Source: AP-15 sp963818695
GTDB taxonomy: Bacteria; Pseudomonadota; Alphaproteobacteria; ATCC43930; CGMCC-115725
Assembly: GCA_963818695.1 (NCBI GenBank)
Contig: CAWFTG010000009.1
Span: 558,001 to 622,000, forward strand
Reading direction: 5' to 3'
Length of the DNA stretch: 64,000 nucleotides
Part shown: piece after piece, positions 45,445 through 55,340 of the stretch
Layout: every line of letters starts with the position of its first letter
How positions within the stretch are numbered: the first letter of the stretch is position 1
The notes under the pieces: model-generated
What the model was told of the DNA's origin: nothing
Seen by the model: only the letters and a program-made list of their open reading frames with translations
Databases searched by the model: none
Position numbers and translations under genes: made by a program

Positions 45445-46167
45445 ATGGTTGATTTCGCCGGCAGCCATGTCGTCGTTAGCGGTGGGACGGGCGCCCTGGG
45501 CCGCGCGGTCGTAGCCGCATTGCGCGCCGCCAACGCGGTTTGTCACGTCCCCAATCTGATAGCGGCCGAACTCGACGGTTTTCCGTTCACGGCGGATGCG
45601 GGAGTGCACATCGTCCGCGAGATCGACGTCGCCGACGAAGCCGCGGTCAAGCGGTTCTACGATGCTCTTCCGCCGCTCTGGGCCTCCATTCACCTCGCCG
45701 GGGGGTTCGCAATGGCGCCGATTGCGGAAATTTCCGGGGCGGATTTCACCGCCCAATTCCACATGAACGCGTTGTCCTGCTTTCTATGCTCGGCGGCCGC
45801 CGTTGTTGCGTTTCGCGCGCGCAACGCGCGGGATAACGGCACGCCCGGGGGTCGTATTGTCAATGTCTCGGCCCGACCCGCCATCGAACCGCGGCTCGGC
45901 GCGGGGATGACCGCCTATACCGCCTCGAAATCCGCAGTGGCAGCGCTCACCCAGGCGCTGGCGCAAGAACTCACCGACGAGCAAATCTGGGTCAACGCAG
46001 TCGCCCCTTCGGTCCTCGACACTCCGGCCAACCGGGCGGCGATGCCGCAGGCGGACCATTCGCGTTGGGTATCGCCCGCCGATCTCGCGGAAGTCATCAC
46101 CTTCCTCGCCTCGCCGGACAATCGCGCAACACGCGGAGCCGTGATCCCGGTCTATGGCGGTTCGTGA
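45445..46167 (+). CDS. SDR family oxidoreductase
   Basis: A 240-residue classical SDR. The cofactor motif is VVVSGGTGALGRAVVAAL (TGxxxGxG variant). The NNAG motif is replaced by HLAGGFAM. The catalytic residues are in VNVSARPAIEPRLG (Ser) and MTAYTASKSAVAALTQALAQ (Tyr-x3-Lys). The end has FLASPDNRATRGAVIPVYGG, a family hallmark. The missing NNAG resembles dihydropteridine reductase-like SDRs. It acts with NAD(P)H on an unknown substrate. It may share a message with the Bug-type receptor. Confidence 0.85.
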   Translation: MVDFAGSHVVVSGGTGALGRAVVAALRAANAVCHVPNLIAAELDGFPFTADAGVHIVREIDVADEAAVKRFYDALPPLWASIHLAGGFAMAPIAEISGADFTAQFHMNALSCFLCSAAAVVAFRARNARDNGTPGGRIVNVSARPAIEPRLGAGMTAYTASKSAVAALTQALAQELTDEQIWVNAVAPSVLDTPANRAAMPQADHSRWVSPADLAEVITFLASPDNRATRGAVIPVYGGS

Positions 46168-46234
46168 TTTCCTCGGCCGCCTTCCCCGGGCACGCCTCTC
46201 TCCACGCCGCATTGCAACATATTTTAAACATAAC

Positions 46235-46262
46235 TTGACAAATCTTTACCAGTTTTAATGTT
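46235..46262 (+). promoter_or_regulatory. possible promoter in AT-rich gap
   Basis: TTGACA at 46235-46240, inside an AT-rich stretch (TTTTAAACATAAC before, TTTACCAGTTTTAATG after). The -35 box is perfect but the -10 match is weak. It lies about 85 bases ahead of the small ORF at 46323. I offer it as a candidate only. Confidence 0.3.
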
Positions 46263-46322
46263 GCATCGCAGCATGACGGGTTTATGTTGTTCGCAGCCGA
46301 GGGATGAGCACGAGGTTGCGGG

Positions 46323-46538
46323 ATGAAGCACCACCTGGTCCGCCTCGACCGGATCGCCGGCGAGTTGAATGCCTGGCTACTAGCGATAGCGATCGGCCTG
46401 GGCATGCTCGACTTGACTGTTCTGGTTGCCAAATGTCTGCCGCCGCTACCGCGGCCGCCGGCTGCAGCCAGCGCGGACGGTCCGGCAGGCGCTGTAGTGC
46501 AAACGCCTTCGTCGCAAACCCCTGGTGTTCGGAGCTGA
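46323..46538 (+). CDS. small single-pass membrane protein, hypothetical
   Basis: A 71-residue frame with a clear topology: an amphipathic start MKHHLVRLDRIAGELN, one hydrophobic helix (AWLLAIAIGLGMLDLTVLVA, residues 17-36) and a Pro/Ser-rich tail. The start follows a GGGATG context with a weak site. It lies behind an AT-rich promoter-like region, and the ORF at 46566 follows. I know no family. Coding is likely but not certain. Confidence 0.5.
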   Translation: MKHHLVRLDRIAGELNAWLLAIAIGLGMLDLTVLVAKCLPPLPRPPAAASADGPAGAVVQTPSSQTPGVRS

Positions 46539-46565
46539 TCCGGCAGTTGCGGAGAGGAGGCCGCG

Positions 46566-46817
46566 ATGCACGTTGTTGTTGGACCGATTGTGACAAGGGA
46601 TGGAGGCTTTGCGTTCGATTCGTGGACAGCCGAGAACGGACTGAGCCGCGGCTATTCCTATCGGCGCATCGAAGATGCCCATTACGCCCGCAAAATGGAG
46701 ATCAGATCCGGTGTGGGGAGCGTAGCCCGCCCGATGGTGGCCTGCGGCACGCTCGATGAATTTACCTCGGTGCTCGCCAAAGACGCCGGTACTGAGGGTG
46801 CACGCCCCCATCCTTGA
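46566..46817 (+). CDS. hypothetical protein, 83 aa
   Basis: An 83-residue frame that starts MHVVVGPIVTRDGGFAFDSW, close behind GGAGAGGAGGCCGCG, a good ribosome site. It contains RGYSYRRIEDAHYARKME and a segment VACGTLDEFTSVLAKDAG. No transmembrane part. It is too short for a family call, but ribosome site and codon use look genuine. It may share a transcript with the membrane protein at 46323. Confidence 0.5.
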   Translation: MHVVVGPIVTRDGGFAFDSWTAENGLSRGYSYRRIEDAHYARKMEIRSGVGSVARPMVACGTLDEFTSVLAKDAGTEGARPHP

Positions 46818-46937
46818 GGCGAATCGGGGGACGCATCGCTGTGGTTTCTCCAGCCCGATGATTTTGTCCGGACCTCTCTGGACCCAGGTAACTGCGCTCC
46901 TAACATGACGACGAGCCGAATTGCCCCAGAGAGTGGA

Positions 46938-49004
46938 ATGACCGACAACCCGTTCTTCGAAAGCTGGACCACGCCGTTCGGCATGCCGCCGTTCGATCGC
47001 ATTCGGCCGGAGCATTTCGCGCCGGCTTTCGATCGCGGTATGCAGCAGCAGATCGCCGAAATCGCTGCGATCGCGAGTTCCGCCGCGCCGCCGGGTTTTG
47101 CCGACACGATAGAGGCATTGGAGCGCAGCGGCCGTTTGCTCGAGCGGGTCAGCCGAGTGTTCTTCAACCTCGATGCGAGCAACACGAACGACGCCATCCA
47201 GGCGATCGCTCGGGATTACGCGCCGCGGCTTGCGCAGCACCAGATCCGCATTGCCCTCCACCCTGCCTTGTTCGCGCGCATAGCCGACCTCCATGCACGA
47301 CGCGCGAGCCTCGGGCTGGATCCCGACCAGCTGCGCCTGATCGAGCGTTATTACCTCCGTTTCGTGCGCAGCGGGGCCCTCTTGAACCCTGCGCAGAAAG
47401 AGCGAATCGCGACGATTTCCGAGCGCCTGGCGAGCCTGCACACCCTGTTCGGACAGAACGTGCTGCACGACGAGCAGGATTGGCGGCTCGTCCTCGACGA
47501 GACGGATCTGGACGGACTTCCGGGATTTGCCAGAGCCGCGGCGGCGCAGGCCGCAGGGGAACGCGGATTGGCGGGCCGCTATGCCGTGACATTGTCGCGC
47601 TCAGCGGTCGAGCCGTTTCTGACTTTTTCGTCCCGCCGAGATCTCCGCCAAGAGTTATGGGAAGCATGGACCGCGCGTGGTGCCCGCGATGGCGCCAGCG
47701 ACAACGCGCCGATCATCCGCGAGATTTTGGCGTTGCGCGCCGAGCAGGCGCGGCTGCTCGGTTATGAAAACTTTACCGATTACCGCCTCGACGACACGAT
47801 GGCCAAGACCAGCGCGGCGGCCGAGCGCTTGCTGTTGCAGGTTTGGGAGCCGGCCAAGTCCAAGGCACGCGACGAGCGGGCGGCGCTCGAGGCAGTGGCC
47901 CGCACCGAGGGTCTCAACGAGGCAATCGAGCCATGGGACTGGAGGTACTACGCGGAGAAGGTCCGGCAAGGCCGATATGACCTCGACGAGGCAGACATCA
48001 AGCGGTACTTCGTGCTCGACAATATGGTGCAGGCGGCATTCGATACCGCCGGTCGCCTTTTCGGCCTCAGCTTTACCGAACGCAGCGATCTTCCGACCTA
48101 TCATCCCGATGTCCGGGTCTGGGAGGTTCGCGACAAGTCCGGCAGCCATCTCGGGCTTTTCCTGCACGACAACTATGCCCGGCCCGGCAAGCAATCGGGC
48201 GCCTGGTCGAGCCGCTACCGCGATCAGGAACATATGGACGAGCCGGTGTCGCCGATCGTCGTCAACAACAATAATTTCGCCCGCGGGAATGCCCTAGGGG
48301 ATGCGGCCGGGGGCGAACCAACCCTGTTGAGCTTTGACGACGCCAAGACATTGTTTCACGAGTTCGGCCACGGGCTGCACGCATTGCTGAGCCGGGTGCG
48401 CTACCGCTCGCAATCCGGGACTGCGGTGAAACGCGATTTCGTCGAGTTTCCGTCGCAGATCTTCGAGCACTGGGTCTCCGTACCGGAAACGTTGCGGAGC
48501 TATGCCCGCCATTACCGGACCGGCGAGCCTTTACCAGAGGAAATGCTGCGCCGGCTTCTCGCCGCGCGGAACTTCAACCAGGGTTTCGCCACAGTGGAGT
48601 ATACGGCCGCCGCGCTGATAGACCTGGATCTACACGGTGTTGCGGCGACAGAGACACTCGACCCGGCTCGCTTCGAACGGGATTTCCTGGATCGGATGGA
48701 GGTACCAAAGGAAATCGGGCTGCGTCACCGTCTGCCGCATTTCCAACACCTATTCGCCGGAGGCGGTTATGCCGCCGGATATTATGCATACCTCTGGGCT
48801 GAAGTGCTGGATGCCGACGGTTTTGCTGCCTTTACCGAAGCGGGCAACGCCTTCGATCCGGAGCTAGCCGGCCGCCTCGAGGCGATTTACAGCGCCGGCG
48901 ACACGCGCGACCCGATGGAGCTTTATTGCGCGTTTCGCGGCCGCGAGCCGGCAATTGCCGCGTTATTGCAGCAGCGCTGCCTGGCGGCCGCGCAATCCGG
49001 TTGA
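46938..49004 (+). CDS. M3 family oligopeptidase (Dcp/oligopeptidase A-like)
   Basis: A zinc metallopeptidase of 688 residues. The active site HEFGH lies at residues 474-478 in TLFHEFGHGLHALLS. The third ligand is the glutamate about 25 residues further on, in KRDFVEFPSQIFEHWV. Conserved M3 segments at the start are NPFFESWTTPFGMPPFDRI and RPEHFAPAF, and near the end GGYAAGYYAYLWAEVLDADG. It would cut short peptides, usually in the cytoplasm, and no signal is visible. I prefer ATG 46938 after GAGAGTGGA over ATG 46905, which lacks a site; both are in frame. It is transcribed alone. Confidence 0.92.
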   Translation: MTDNPFFESWTTPFGMPPFDRIRPEHFAPAFDRGMQQQIAEIAAIASSAAPPGFADTIEALERSGRLLERVSRVFFNLDASNTNDAIQAIARDYAPRLAQHQIRIALHPALFARIADLHARRASLGLDPDQLRLIERYYLRFVRSGALLNPAQKERIATISERLASLHTLFGQNVLHDEQDWRLVLDETDLDGLPGFARAAAAQAAGERGLAGRYAVTLSRSAVEPFLTFSSRRDLRQELWEAWTARGARDGASDNAPIIREILALRAEQARLLGYENFTDYRLDDTMAKTSAAAERLLLQVWEPAKSKARDERAALEAVARTEGLNEAIEPWDWRYYAEKVRQGRYDLDEADIKRYFVLDNMVQAAFDTAGRLFGLSFTERSDLPTYHPDVRVWEVRDKSGSHLGLFLHDNYARPGKQSGAWSSRYRDQEHMDEPVSPIVVNNNNFARGNALGDAAGGEPTLLSFDDAKTLFHEFGHGLHALLSRVRYRSQSGTAVKRDFVEFPSQIFEHWVSVPETLRSYARHYRTGEPLPEEMLRRLLAARNFNQGFATVEYTAAALIDLDLHGVAATETLDPARFERDFLDRMEVPKEIGLRHRLPHFQHLFAGGGYAAGYYAYLWAEVLDADGFAAFTEAGNAFDPELAGRLEAIYSAGDTRDPMELYCAFRGREPAIAALLQQRCLAAAQSG

Positions 49005-49068
49005 AGGGCCGGCAGAGTCGCGGCCGACGCCCGTGACCCTGCCGAAACCGCTGCAGATGGGTGGTGCC

Positions 49069-49419
49069 TTAGGACTTCGACTGCCTGGCGACCACGTGGT
49101 TCTTGATTTTTTCGTAGGTCGGCTCGGAGACGACTTTCTTCGACACCAGCTGGTTCTTGTCGCTGTAAGGGCGGCCCTGGATAATCTTGGCGGCGTCGCT
49201 GTCGCTGACACCGGGGAGCATCTTGAGCTCCGCCGCAGTCGCACTGTTGATGTCGACCATGTCTGTTTTCGGCGCAGCCGCCGTGCTCCGCGCCGTCGGT
49301 GCCATAGTTGATGACGGAGAGGTGGTGTTGGGAGTAGTTGTTGTCGCTGGCTGAGCCATCACCGGCCCAGCGATAGTCAAAGCCAACAGCCCCATGGGCA
49401 GTCGCCAGAACTTTAGCAT
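49069..49419 (-). CDS. secreted helix-hairpin-helix (ComEA-like) protein
   Basis: A 116-residue protein with a signal peptide (MLKFWRLPMGLLALTIAG, cut near VMAQ), a Ser/Thr/Pro-rich linker to about residue 55, and one helix-hairpin-helix domain: MVDINSATAAELKMLPGVSD and AAKIIQGRPYSDKNQLV. Such ComEA-like proteins bind double-stranded DNA in the periplasm during uptake, but many small family members have no proven role. The start ATG 49419 follows TTGGAGA. It converges with the oligopeptidase gene. No other competence gene is in view. Confidence 0.85.
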   Translation of the reverse strand: MLKFWRLPMGLLALTIAGPVMAQPATTTTPNTTSPSSTMAPTARSTAAAPKTDMVDINSATAAELKMLPGVSDSDAAKIIQGRPYSDKNQLVSKKVVSEPTYEKIKNHVVARQSKS

Positions 49420-49635
49420 CTTTATCTCCAAAATAGGCGGCAACTTAGCCGTCGCCCCCAAAACGGCGACATAAGAGGAGTTCTTCCTTCAGCGCCTAAC
49501 AATTTTCTCGGAAAATATTTTCTTTACTCCGGAATAAATCGCAAGAGCGCTGCCTTGCGCGCTTAAACCTCGGGCGGCAAAATTGCGGGCAGAAAGCGGG
49601 GCGGTTACTTTGTAGCAGATATACCTGAGCTCCCC

Positions 49636-49857
49636 TTAGCGGAGGCGGCGAGATTGTTGGTAATTGATGGCCCGGTCGAGCCATCGGGCAGCTGCATCGG
49701 CGTCCTTCCTAGCGATCGCTGCCAGTGCGGGCTGAAGAAGGAACCGCAACCGCTGATCAACAGTATCGGCTAGAGCGCGGCTGACGAACACCGCCGCTTT
49801 TTCAAGGTTAGGCAAGAGCGCTCGGGCTATACTGAGACAGAACCCGATATCGCTCAC
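49636..49857 (-). CDS. hypothetical protein, 73 aa
   Basis: A 73-residue open frame starting at GTG 49857 (reads M/VSDIGFCLSIARALLPNLEK). It is likely to be mostly helical (AAARWLDRAINYQQSRR at the end). I know no family. It is in a region with few genes, and the frame is plausibly coding by composition only. Confidence 0.35.
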   Translation of the reverse strand: MSDIGFCLSIARALLPNLEKAAVFVSRALADTVDQRLRFLLQPALAAIARKDADAAARWLDRAINYQQSRRLR

Positions 49858-50352
49858 GAATCGTCGAGCGTCTTATCCATCTTCTCTAGACCCTAACAGA
49901 AATTTCTCTGGAATCGCCGCCCATCATCAAGATTACTGAACCAAATTTTTAAAAAAGAGCAACTTGTTCTCTTGGCTCTGATTGGAGAAATGTCGGATCT
50001 ATTTTTCGGGCGCTAAGCCATGAACGCACGTTTTCTAGGGCATCGGCAAGAGGTGTTCCAACGGGTGTCTCCATAGTGACGGAAAAACCAGCGAATCCCA
50101 TTATACGCCTCCTGTCCCCTGATAGGGTGGGAGCGCGCGTCCCTTGTTGATTAATGGGAACGCCTCAGCCTCTCAGCCGCCAGCGCCCGATATCGCTGCT
50201 GACGATAGTTAAACCTACACCCGTTTACAGGATCGGTTCTATGGGTTTTTTTAGCGGATCAGCGGCGCGCGCCTCTGCGCGTTCGGCAAGCCAACGCCAT
50301 TGGTCCGCAATAACGTAGTTAAGTCGGTGGTGACTCACCTACATTGTTCCGG
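49858..50352. other. relatively AT-rich intergenic region with one possible 37-aa ORF
   Basis: About 500 bases richer in A and T than the rest of the window, for example AATTTTTAAAAAAG near 49945. A possible short minus-strand ORF (50338-50225, GTG start, contains YVIADQWRWLAERAEARAAD) lies just behind mnmE. Short inverted pieces (TCCCATTA and TAATGGGA, about 50096 and 50151) enclose a 50-base GC-rich loop. I see no tRNA or other known RNA. Confidence 0.35.
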
Positions 50353-51687
50353 TTACTTACCGATGCAGAAATCGCGGAAGATTACGTCGAGCAGGTCTTC
50401 GACATCGACGGCGCCGGTGATGCGGCCGAGGCTGCGCAGCGCAAGACGTAAGTCTTCCGCGCGCAACTCGGGCAACGCGGCGGAGAACGATCGCCGCAGC
50501 GATGCCGCGGCTTCTTCGAGCGCCTGGCGGTGACGCGCCCGGGTCAGCACCGGGGCTTCGATGCGGTAGGTTTGCGCGACCCGCTCGCCGAGCACCCTCA
50601 GCAATCTGTCGATACCTTCGCCGGTGAGCGCCGAGACCGGTAAGGCCGGCGGTGGCGGATCGGTGCCCGCCGCCGGCCCGAGATCGATTTTGTTGGCGAC
50701 CAGGATCGTGTCGGCTCCAGGCCAAGCCGACGCGCCAGCGGCGTCTGCGGGATTCGCAGTATCGAAAACGAAGAGCCGGATTTCGGCTTGCTCGGCTCGC
50801 TTGACCGCTCGACGCTCGCCTTCCTGCTCGATCGCATCCGCACTGTCGCGCAAGCCGGCGGTGTCGGCGAGCACGACGGGGTAACCCCGGAGATCGATCG
50901 CGACTTCGATCACGTCCCGCGTGGTGCCTGGGACCGGCGAGGTGATGGCCACGTCGCGGCGCGCGATCCGGTTGAGAAGGCTGGATTTGCCGGCGTTGGG
51001 GGGGCCGAGAATAGCGACGTCGATGCCGTCGCGCAGTCTTTCTCCGCGATGCCCGTCGGCCAGGTGGCGCTCGATTTCGGCAACCAGCGCCTCCATGTCG
51101 CCCGCGATGCGATCCTCGATCTCCGGGGGAAGGTCCTCGTCCGGAAAATCGATCGCCGCCTCGAGGTGGGCGAGGATGCGGGTCAGACGATCGCGCCAGC
51201 CGTGATAAACGTCACCCAGTTCGCCGCCGAACTGCCGCATTGCCTGGCGGCGTTGAGCCTCGGTCTCGGCCGCGGCCAGATCGGCGATTGCTTCGGCCTG
51301 GAGAAGATCGAGCTTGCCGTTGAGGAAGGCGCGGCGGGTGAATTCGCCGGGCTCGGCGAGCCGCAGCCCAAGCCAGGCAAGCGCCTGCATGACAGCGGCG
51401 AGCACGGCGCGGCTGCCGTGCAGATGGAGTTCCGCCACATCCTCGCCGGTCGCACTCCGCGGCGCGGGGAACCACAGAACAAGCCCGTCATCGAGCGCGT
51501 CTCCGCTCTGCGGATCGACCAGGCGCCGCCGCTGCGCGACCCGCGGTGGCGGCAAGCCGCCCGCAAGTAGCGTCACCGCCCTGCCGGCATCCGGTCCGGA
51601 GAGGCGCAGCACGGCGATGGCAGCGCGTCCCGCCGCCGTCGCCGGCGCAAAAATCGTCTCCGCGGTCGGATCGTTCAGCAGGATCAA
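50353..51687 (-). CDS. mnmE: tRNA modification GTPase MnmE
   Basis: MnmE, 444 residues. With MnmG it adds the aminomethyl-type group to wobble U34 of certain tRNAs. The N-terminal folate-binding domain has TIFAPATAAGRAAIAVLRLS and GEFTRRAFLNGKLDLLQAEA. The GTPase domain has the P-loop GPPNAGKSSLLNRIA, the G2 TTRD in VPGTTRDVIE, G3 DTAGLR and the NKID motif in LVANKIDLG. It ends with the conserved FCIGK, whose cysteine is functionally important. No ATG fits: the start appears to be TTG 51687, in LILLNDPTAETIF. It lies 15 bases behind the 51703 gene. Confidence 0.95.
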   Translation of the reverse strand: MILLNDPTAETIFAPATAAGRAAIAVLRLSGPDAGRAVTLLAGGLPPPRVAQRRRLVDPQSGDALDDGLVLWFPAPRSATGEDVAELHLHGSRAVLAAVMQALAWLGLRLAEPGEFTRRAFLNGKLDLLQAEAIADLAAAETEAQRRQAMRQFGGELGDVYHGWRDRLTRILAHLEAAIDFPDEDLPPEIEDRIAGDMEALVAEIERHLADGHRGERLRDGIDVAILGPPNAGKSSLLNRIARRDVAITSPVPGTTRDVIEVAIDLRGYPVVLADTAGLRDSADAIEQEGERRAVKRAEQAEIRLFVFDTANPADAAGASAWPGADTILVANKIDLGPAAGTDPPPPALPVSALTGEGIDRLLRVLGERVAQTYRIEAPVLTRARHRQALEEAAASLRRSFSAALPELRAEDLRLALRSLGRITGAVDVEDLLDVIFRDFCIGK

Positions 51688-51702
51688 GAGCTCACTGCGT
51701 GC

Positions 51703-52092
51703 TCAGGCATTGGCGGCCGGAGTGTTTAGAATACTCATGGCGGTGTGCACATCCTCGCGCACCGCCTGGTGAAGATCGCCGACGACGACAACCGCCTTTA
51801 CTGCTCCTCCGGCCTGCTGTTCCGTCGCTAACGGCGGGCGGATCTCACTCACGGTGGATCTCTTGACCCACACTGGCGATGCGTCAGGTCGCGTCAGCTT
51901 CACCAATGGCGGATCGACCCCGAGCCGGGCTGTCAGCGCCGCCGCATCCTCGGCCGTCACCAGCACCCCGCGATCGACGCCGTGCACATAGGTGTGCGGG
52001 CCGAGATCGTGCGGGTAGGGGCCGGCGATCAGGGTGACGGCATTCTCATCGACGACGATCTCGGTTCCGTCGAGCGCGCGAACGGCGATCAT
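51703..52092 (-). CDS. conserved hypothetical protein upstream of mnmE
   Basis: A 129-residue protein without a signal or membrane part. It begins MIAVRALDGTEIVVDENAVT, contains LIAGPYPHDLGPHTYVHGVD and has PLVKLTRPDASPVWVKRSTV. It might be a small beta-rich domain. The function is not known to me. It is very likely real because it is free of stops, has typical codon use and lies 15 bases ahead of mnmE on the same strand. It is divergent from the SDR gene at 52226. Confidence 0.65.
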   Translation of the reverse strand: MIAVRALDGTEIVVDENAVTLIAGPYPHDLGPHTYVHGVDRGVLVTAEDAAALTARLGVDPPLVKLTRPDASPVWVKRSTVSEIRPPLATEQQAGGAVKAVVVVGDLHQAVREDVHTAMSILNTPAANA

Positions 52093-52225
52093 GCATGCCT
52101 CTCATCGAGCCTCGGCAGGGAGTCGCACCTCGCGCCACGGTTAAGTCAAGCGGGATCACGTTCGAGTTGACCGGCCCCGATGTTAGTCGTTTGATCGCCG
52201 AGATTATCGTGGGGAGGAGCACGCC

Positions 52226-53141
52226 ATGGCCGGCATGTTGGAAGGCAAAACCGCCGTCGTCACGGGTGCCGGCGGCGGCATCGGGCGGGAGATCGCCATC
52301 GCAATGGCGCGTGCCGGCGCCAAAGTCGTGATCAATGATGTCGGGGCTTCGCTGTCCGGCGAGGGCCAGTCTGCAACGCCTGCCGAGGAGACCAAGCAGC
52401 TGATCGAGCACGGCGGCGGCGCGGCTGCAATCAGCACCGAATTCGGTGGCCGAGTGGAGTTCGGCGCAAAAGATCGTTCAGGCCGCACTCGACCATTTCG
52501 GCGGGCTCGATATCGTCGTCAACAACGCCGGCGTGCTGCGCGATCAGATCTTCCACCGAATGACGGCCGAGGACTGGCTCGCGGTGATCTCGGTCCACCT
52601 CAACGGCAGCTTCTTTGTCAGCCGTGCAGCCGCCGACCAGTACCGCAAGCAGGAGAGCGGCGCCTATGTCCACATTACCAGCACTTCGGGGCTGATCGGC
52701 AATATGGGCCAGGCCAACTATGCCTCGGCAAAGCTCGGCATCACCGCCCTGTCGAAAGCGATCGCGATCGACATGAAGCGATTCAATGTGCGGTCGAACT
52801 GCCTGTCGCCTTGGGCGTGGAGCCGCATGACCCAGTCGATCCCGGCGCGCACCGAAGAGGAGCGGGCGCGCGTCGCCAAAATTCAGCAGATGACGCCGGA
52901 CAAGAACGCGCCGATGGCGGTCTTTCTCGCCTCCGACGCGGCGCGCGACGTGACCGGCCAGGTGTTCGGCACCCGGATGAACGAAATCTATCTCTTCAGC
53001 TCGCCGCGGCCGATCCGCAGCCTGCACCGGACCGACGGCTGGACCCCCGAGGCCATTGCCGAGCACGCCCTGCCGGCATTGCAGTCCTCGTTCATGCCGC
53101 TCGACCGCTCTGGTGACGTTTTCTCCTGGGACCCGCTCTGA
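52226..53141 (+). pseudogene. SDR (MFE-2/HSD17B4-like), frameshifted at 52439
   Basis: An SDR of about 304 residues if repaired, like the dehydrogenase domain of multifunctional enzyme 2 of beta-oxidation (long insertion after the second strand, INDVGASLSGEGQSATPAEE). It has TAVVTGAGGGIGREIAIAMA, the NNAG motif DIVVNNAGVLRDQIF, the serine in HITSTSGLIGNMGQ and the active site ANYASAKLGITALS. The first frame runs to about 52440; dropping the G at 52439 turns ISTEFGGRVE into ISTNSVAEWSSAQKIVQ. ATG 52226 follows GGGGAGGAG. The phosphodiesterase gene starts 17 bases after its stop. Confidence 0.8.
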
Positions 53142-53158
53142 TTTCTTTGGGGCGTATA

Positions 53159-54588
53159 TTGAAAGGCTTCCGGTACGGGGTGCTGGCGGCCCTTGCTCTC
53201 GGCCTGTGCGGACCGGCAAGCGGCAAGCAGGCGGGCCCGGCGCAGGCCGTCGCCGGACAAGTCCTAGGGATGTCCGATCTGCATTTCGATCCGATGGCGG
53301 ATCCTTCGCTGGTCGATCAATTGGCCGCAGCCGAGCCAGAACAATGGAGCGCAGTGCTCGACAGCTCCAGTGACCGCAGCCTCGGCCGATACGGGCGGGA
53401 CAGCAATTGGATGCTGCTCCGCTCTGCCCTGCAGCACATGGCGGAGACACTGCCGAAACCGGCCTTCGTGCTGATTCCCGGTGATTTCCTCGCACACCGC
53501 TTCCGCCAGGAATTCGATGCCGCGGCGAAGGACCATTCGGATGCCGCCTATCGCATCTTTGTGCGAAAAACGATGCAGTTCGTCGGGCAACAGCTCGAGC
53601 AGATGTTTCCGGCCACGGTGATCCTTGCGGCGCTCGGCAATAACGACGAAGAGTGCGGCGACTATGAACTGCGGCCCGGTGGACCGTTTCTCGCCGACAC
53701 TCTCCCAATTCTTCGCCGGCTCGTCGGCAGCGCCGGCGGGCCGGCTTTCGACCGTGATTGGCAGAGCTACGGCAATTACAGTGCTCGAGTCTCCGGTATC
53801 CGGATACTGTCGACAAACACCAATTTCCTATCGGTCCATTATCGTAACGCCTGCGGGTCGGCCACCGACGGCGATCCGGGGCGGGCAACGCTCGCCTGGC
53901 TCGAAGCCGAGCTTGCGGCGGCAAAGGCAGGCCGAGGAGCGGGTCTGGCTCCTTTATCATATCCCGCCGGGCATCGACGGCTATGCGACGCTGCGGCAAG
54001 GCGCTTGCCCCGGCAACGATGATCCCGATGTGGGATCAGACCCACGCCGCAGCTTTCCTCACTCTCCTGAAGCACTATGCCGATACCGTCACCGCCAGCT
54101 TCGCCGGCCATACCCACATGGACGATTTCCGCCTGATCGCCGACGCCGACGGAGGCTATGGGTTTGCACTGATCACTCCGGCAGTGAGCCCGATTTTTGG
54201 CCAGAACCCTGCATTTCGGACCGTCAACTACGATGCCGCGGGCGGCATTCTCGATCAGACCACCTATGATCTGACGAATTTACCGCAGGCGACGACGGCC
54301 GCCGGGGGCGTTCCGGCGGAATGGCGGGCGGAGTACACTTTTACTCGGCAATGGAGCCTGCCGCGGGTCGATCTGCCGAGCCTCGACCACCTTTACTCGC
54401 TGATCACGGACGTTCCGGCAGAGGGCGAGCAATGGCACAGGATCTTCCCGGTATCGAGCCCGGTTTATTGGGCTCCATTCTCCGGCGGAGATGGGCAACT
54501 GGCGCAGGCGGTCCGGGCGTTCCGTTGCGCATCGGGAAACGTCGCCCCGTCGGATTACCAGCAATGCTACTGCAGCGGCCGAAACTAG
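53159..54588 (+). pseudogene. acid-sphingomyelinase-like phosphodiesterase, two frame changes
   Basis: A secreted metallophosphoesterase of about 475 residues, broken twice. A short leader (GVLAALALGLCGPASG) fits a signal peptide; the start would be TTG 53159 or TTG 53147. Metal motifs in order are GMSDLHFDPMADP, LIPGDFLAH, LGNNDEECGDYE, LLYHIPPGIDGY and FAGHTHMDDF, which is the ASM-like pattern. The frame breaks at about 53929 (AAKA then AEERVWLL) and in CCC at 54024-54026 (NDDP then MWDQTHAAAF). Each needs one base removed. It lies directly behind the SDR gene. Confidence 0.75.
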
Positions 54589-54601
54589 CGGGATAGTTGC
54601 T

Positions 54602-55340
54602 TCAAGCTCGGTAATACCTCGCCCGATGGTCCGGTCTCTCCGACGGTACGAAAATACTTGCGATCAGCATCGCCATGATACCGGTGAGAAAGATTCCGTC
54701 GAAGGTTCCGGCCCCGCCGATCGAAGCGATCGGCGCCCCCAGCCCTTGCACCTTATCAAGGTTGAGAAGATCGGCTCCGATTAGGGTGCCGAGCGAGCCG
54801 CTGATATAGGCGAGCGGCGCCGCACGCCTGCGCGACAGCAGCAAGGCGACGGCCGCTGCCGAAAGCGGGGGGACGAAAACAGGAAGCGCGATGCCGAGGC
54901 CAGGAACCGGACGGGCAAGCCAATGGCACACCGCCGCCACCACCAGGGTGGCGATAATCGCGGTGATCCATATTCGGTTTCTGAGGTACAGGAAAATAGA
55001 GAGCAATCCGGGAATCAAGGCGCCGCCGACATTGACGGCGATCACCGTACCGGGCCGGCTGATCACCTCCGGGATCACATAATGCATGCCGAAGTACCAG
55101 ATCTCCTGCCCTGAGACGATCTGCTCCCCGGGCAGGCGTTGCCACCGGGATATTCAAATAGCTGCCGGCCAGGGAGGCCAACAATATAAGCAGTGCGGCG
55201 TGAGGGCCCAAGCCCATGCTCAGGTAGGCCGAGCGCAATGCCTGCACCTCGATCCATGCGATGAGGGCGATAAAAATCAACGCCAGCAACGAGAAGTGCG
55301 GCAGGGCAAGAGGGAGGTATTGCAGCTTGTCCAAATCCAT
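54602..55340 (-). pseudogene. DUF1614 membrane protein, frameshifted near 55139
   Basis: An inner-membrane protein of about 245 residues of the DUF1614 family. The first frame gives LALPHFSLLALIFIALIAWI and LLILLASLAGSYLNIPVA; the second gives EIWYFGMHYVIPEVISRPGT, VIAVNVGGALIPGLLSIFLY and SIGGAGTFDGIFLTGIMAML. Removing one base of the pair at 55139-55140 joins them as PVARLPGEQIVSG. About six helices. The function of DUF1614 is unknown. It converges with the phosphodiesterase gene, with 13 bases between the stops. Confidence 0.75.
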
